6,604 nucleotides of DNA from an uncultured Chloroflexota bacterium (GTDB lineage: Bacteria; Chloroflexota; Dehalococcoidia; Dehalococcoidales; RBG-16-60-22), in the NCBI GenBank assembly GCA_903915565.1, contig CAIWTG010000251.1, positions 1 through 6,604 of the forward strand, read 5' to 3'. A program made the translations under genes and the position numbers. Under the pieces are notes generated by a model. That model saw nothing but the letters and a program-made list of their open reading frames with translations. It made no database searches and was not told the DNA's origin. This document shows positions 6,133-6,604 of this stretch, piece after piece. Within the stretch, counting starts at the first letter, position 1, and each line of letters begins with the position of its first letter.

Positions 6133-6579
6133 ATTTCACGCATTTTGGCGCTCGATGTCGGCGATGCTCGCATCGGTGTAGCTATCAGTGACCCGCTCAA
6201 TATCATTGCTACCCCGTTGCTGATTATCAGCCGGAGGGATGTTAATGCCGACATCAAAGTAATTACCGATTTGGTAAAAAAAAATGGCGTCGAGCGCATT
6301 ATCGTCGGCTTGCCTTTTTCCATGGACGGCTCCCTCGGCTCCCAGGCGGAAAAAGTACGCTTCTTTGTGGATGCTCTTACCAGCCAGACCGATATCCCTA
6401 TTGAATACCGTGATGAGCGTCTTTCCACGGTGGTTGCCAAGCGAACTCTACAGCAGACGCATAAAATTAGTCGCGACACCCGCTACGATGCCGCTGCCGC
6501 TGCTCTCATCCTGCAGGGCTATCTGGAAGAATCACTCCCGCCCCACCAATACCAGGAAGAAGATACGGATAGTCTTTAA
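6133..6579 (+). CDS. ruvX: Putative pre-16S rRNA nuclease / Holliday junction resolvase-like RuvX (YqgF)
   Basis: RuvX/YqgF is a small cytoplasmic RNase H-fold nuclease, linked in E. coli to 16S rRNA 5' maturation and in other bacteria to Holliday-junction resolution. From ATT 6133 the product is 148 residues, within the usual 135-155. Motifs: first strand RILALDVGDARIGVAISDP (3-21) with catalytic Asp8, IIVGLPFSMDGSLG (56-69), EYRDERLST (91-99) with Glu95, and the third acidic residue Asp119 in YDAAAAALILQGYLE. Start choice: no ATG, GTG or CTG is available at the N-terminus. TTG 6145 would begin at ALDVG, cutting the first beta strand, and lies 17 nt from the ribosome site. ATT 6133 gives (M)SRILALDVG, matching the family N-terminus, with ideal spacing, so I prefer it; TTG 6145 is the conservative alternative. 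An A9 tract lies at 6276-6284. alaS-ruvX adjacency is common in bacteria, and the 16-nt gap implies co-transcription. Confidence 0.92.
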   Translation: MSRILALDVGDARIGVAISDPLNIIATPLLIISRRDVNADIKVITDLVKKNGVERIIVGLPFSMDGSLGSQAEKVRFFVDALTSQTDIPIEYRDERLSTVVAKRTLQQTHKISRDTRYDAAAAALILQGYLEESLPPHQYQEEDTDSL

Positions 6580-6599
6580 CTAATAACGACTAACTACAG
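6579..6599 (+). repeat. Degenerate 7-bp-period repeat after ruvX
   Basis: Three 7-nt units starting at 6579, 6586 and 6593 fit a loose AnnACTA pattern and share the 9-mer ACTAACTAC (6589-6597) with the array after galU (3414-3422). The repeat begins at the last base of the ruvX stop and adds stop codons in all three + frames. Being short and degenerate, it could be chance in an A/C/T-rich spacer. The remaining window bases (6600-6604) show nothing. Confidence 0.4.
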
Positions 6600-6604
6600 A
6601 TCGG

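Noticed and set aside
6145..6147. TTG as the ruvX start
   Set aside because: It is 17 nt from the ribosome site and cuts the conserved first beta strand; kept only as the alternative to ATT 6133.
1..6604. Mobile elements, CRISPR, toxin-antitoxin or defence genes, tRNA or rRNA
   Set aside because: Nothing resembling a transposase, integrase, terminal inverted repeats, spaced identical repeats, or RNA gene was found; the window is filled by six conserved protein genes.

Overview
This window is an ordinary bacterial chromosomal segment. It is densely packed, with all genes on the + strand and roughly balanced base composition. It carries six protein genes: the 3' part of holA (DNA polymerase III delta subunit), an alpha/beta hydrolase, a ROK-family sugar kinase, galU (UTP-glucose-1-phosphate uridylyltransferase), alaS (alanyl-tRNA synthetase, complete) and ruvX/yqgF (Holliday junction resolvase-like nuclease, complete). 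I see no RNA gene, mobile element, CRISPR array or clear hairpin terminator. The flavour of the proteins (for example the AlaRS N-terminal domain with its Cys-containing insert) suggests a Chloroflexota / Dehalococcoidia-type organism. That is an impression from reading, not a search result, and I hold it at moderate to low confidence.

Layout. Positions 2-3373 look like one transcription unit: holA, hydrolase, ROK kinase, galU. Gaps are 15 and 13 nt, and the last pair overlaps by 4 nt (ATGA). A 124-nt intergenic region (3374-3497) follows. It is almost free of G on the + strand, contains a degenerate 7-bp-period repeat, and carries a near-consensus sigma-70 promoter (TTGACA, 18 nt, TACAAT) that should drive the second unit, alaS-ruvX (3498-6579). 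The last 25 nt after ruvX again show the 7-bp-period repeat.

How the genes fit together. The ROK kinase (probable hexose to hexose-6-phosphate) and GalU (glucose-1-phosphate to UDP-glucose) are translationally coupled and suggest nucleotide-sugar supply for glycan synthesis; the phosphoglucomutase needed between them is not in the window. holA, alaS and ruvX are replication, translation and nucleic-acid-processing housekeeping genes. The hydrolase substrate cannot be read from sequence.

No novel multi-gene system is evident. The points most worth a second look are small: a probable ATT initiation codon for ruvX, replacement of the usually conserved Trp-Asn in an AlaRS active-site motif, the shared heptanucleotide-period intergenic repeat, and the extreme C-over-G strand bias before alaS, which could serve Rho-dependent termination.
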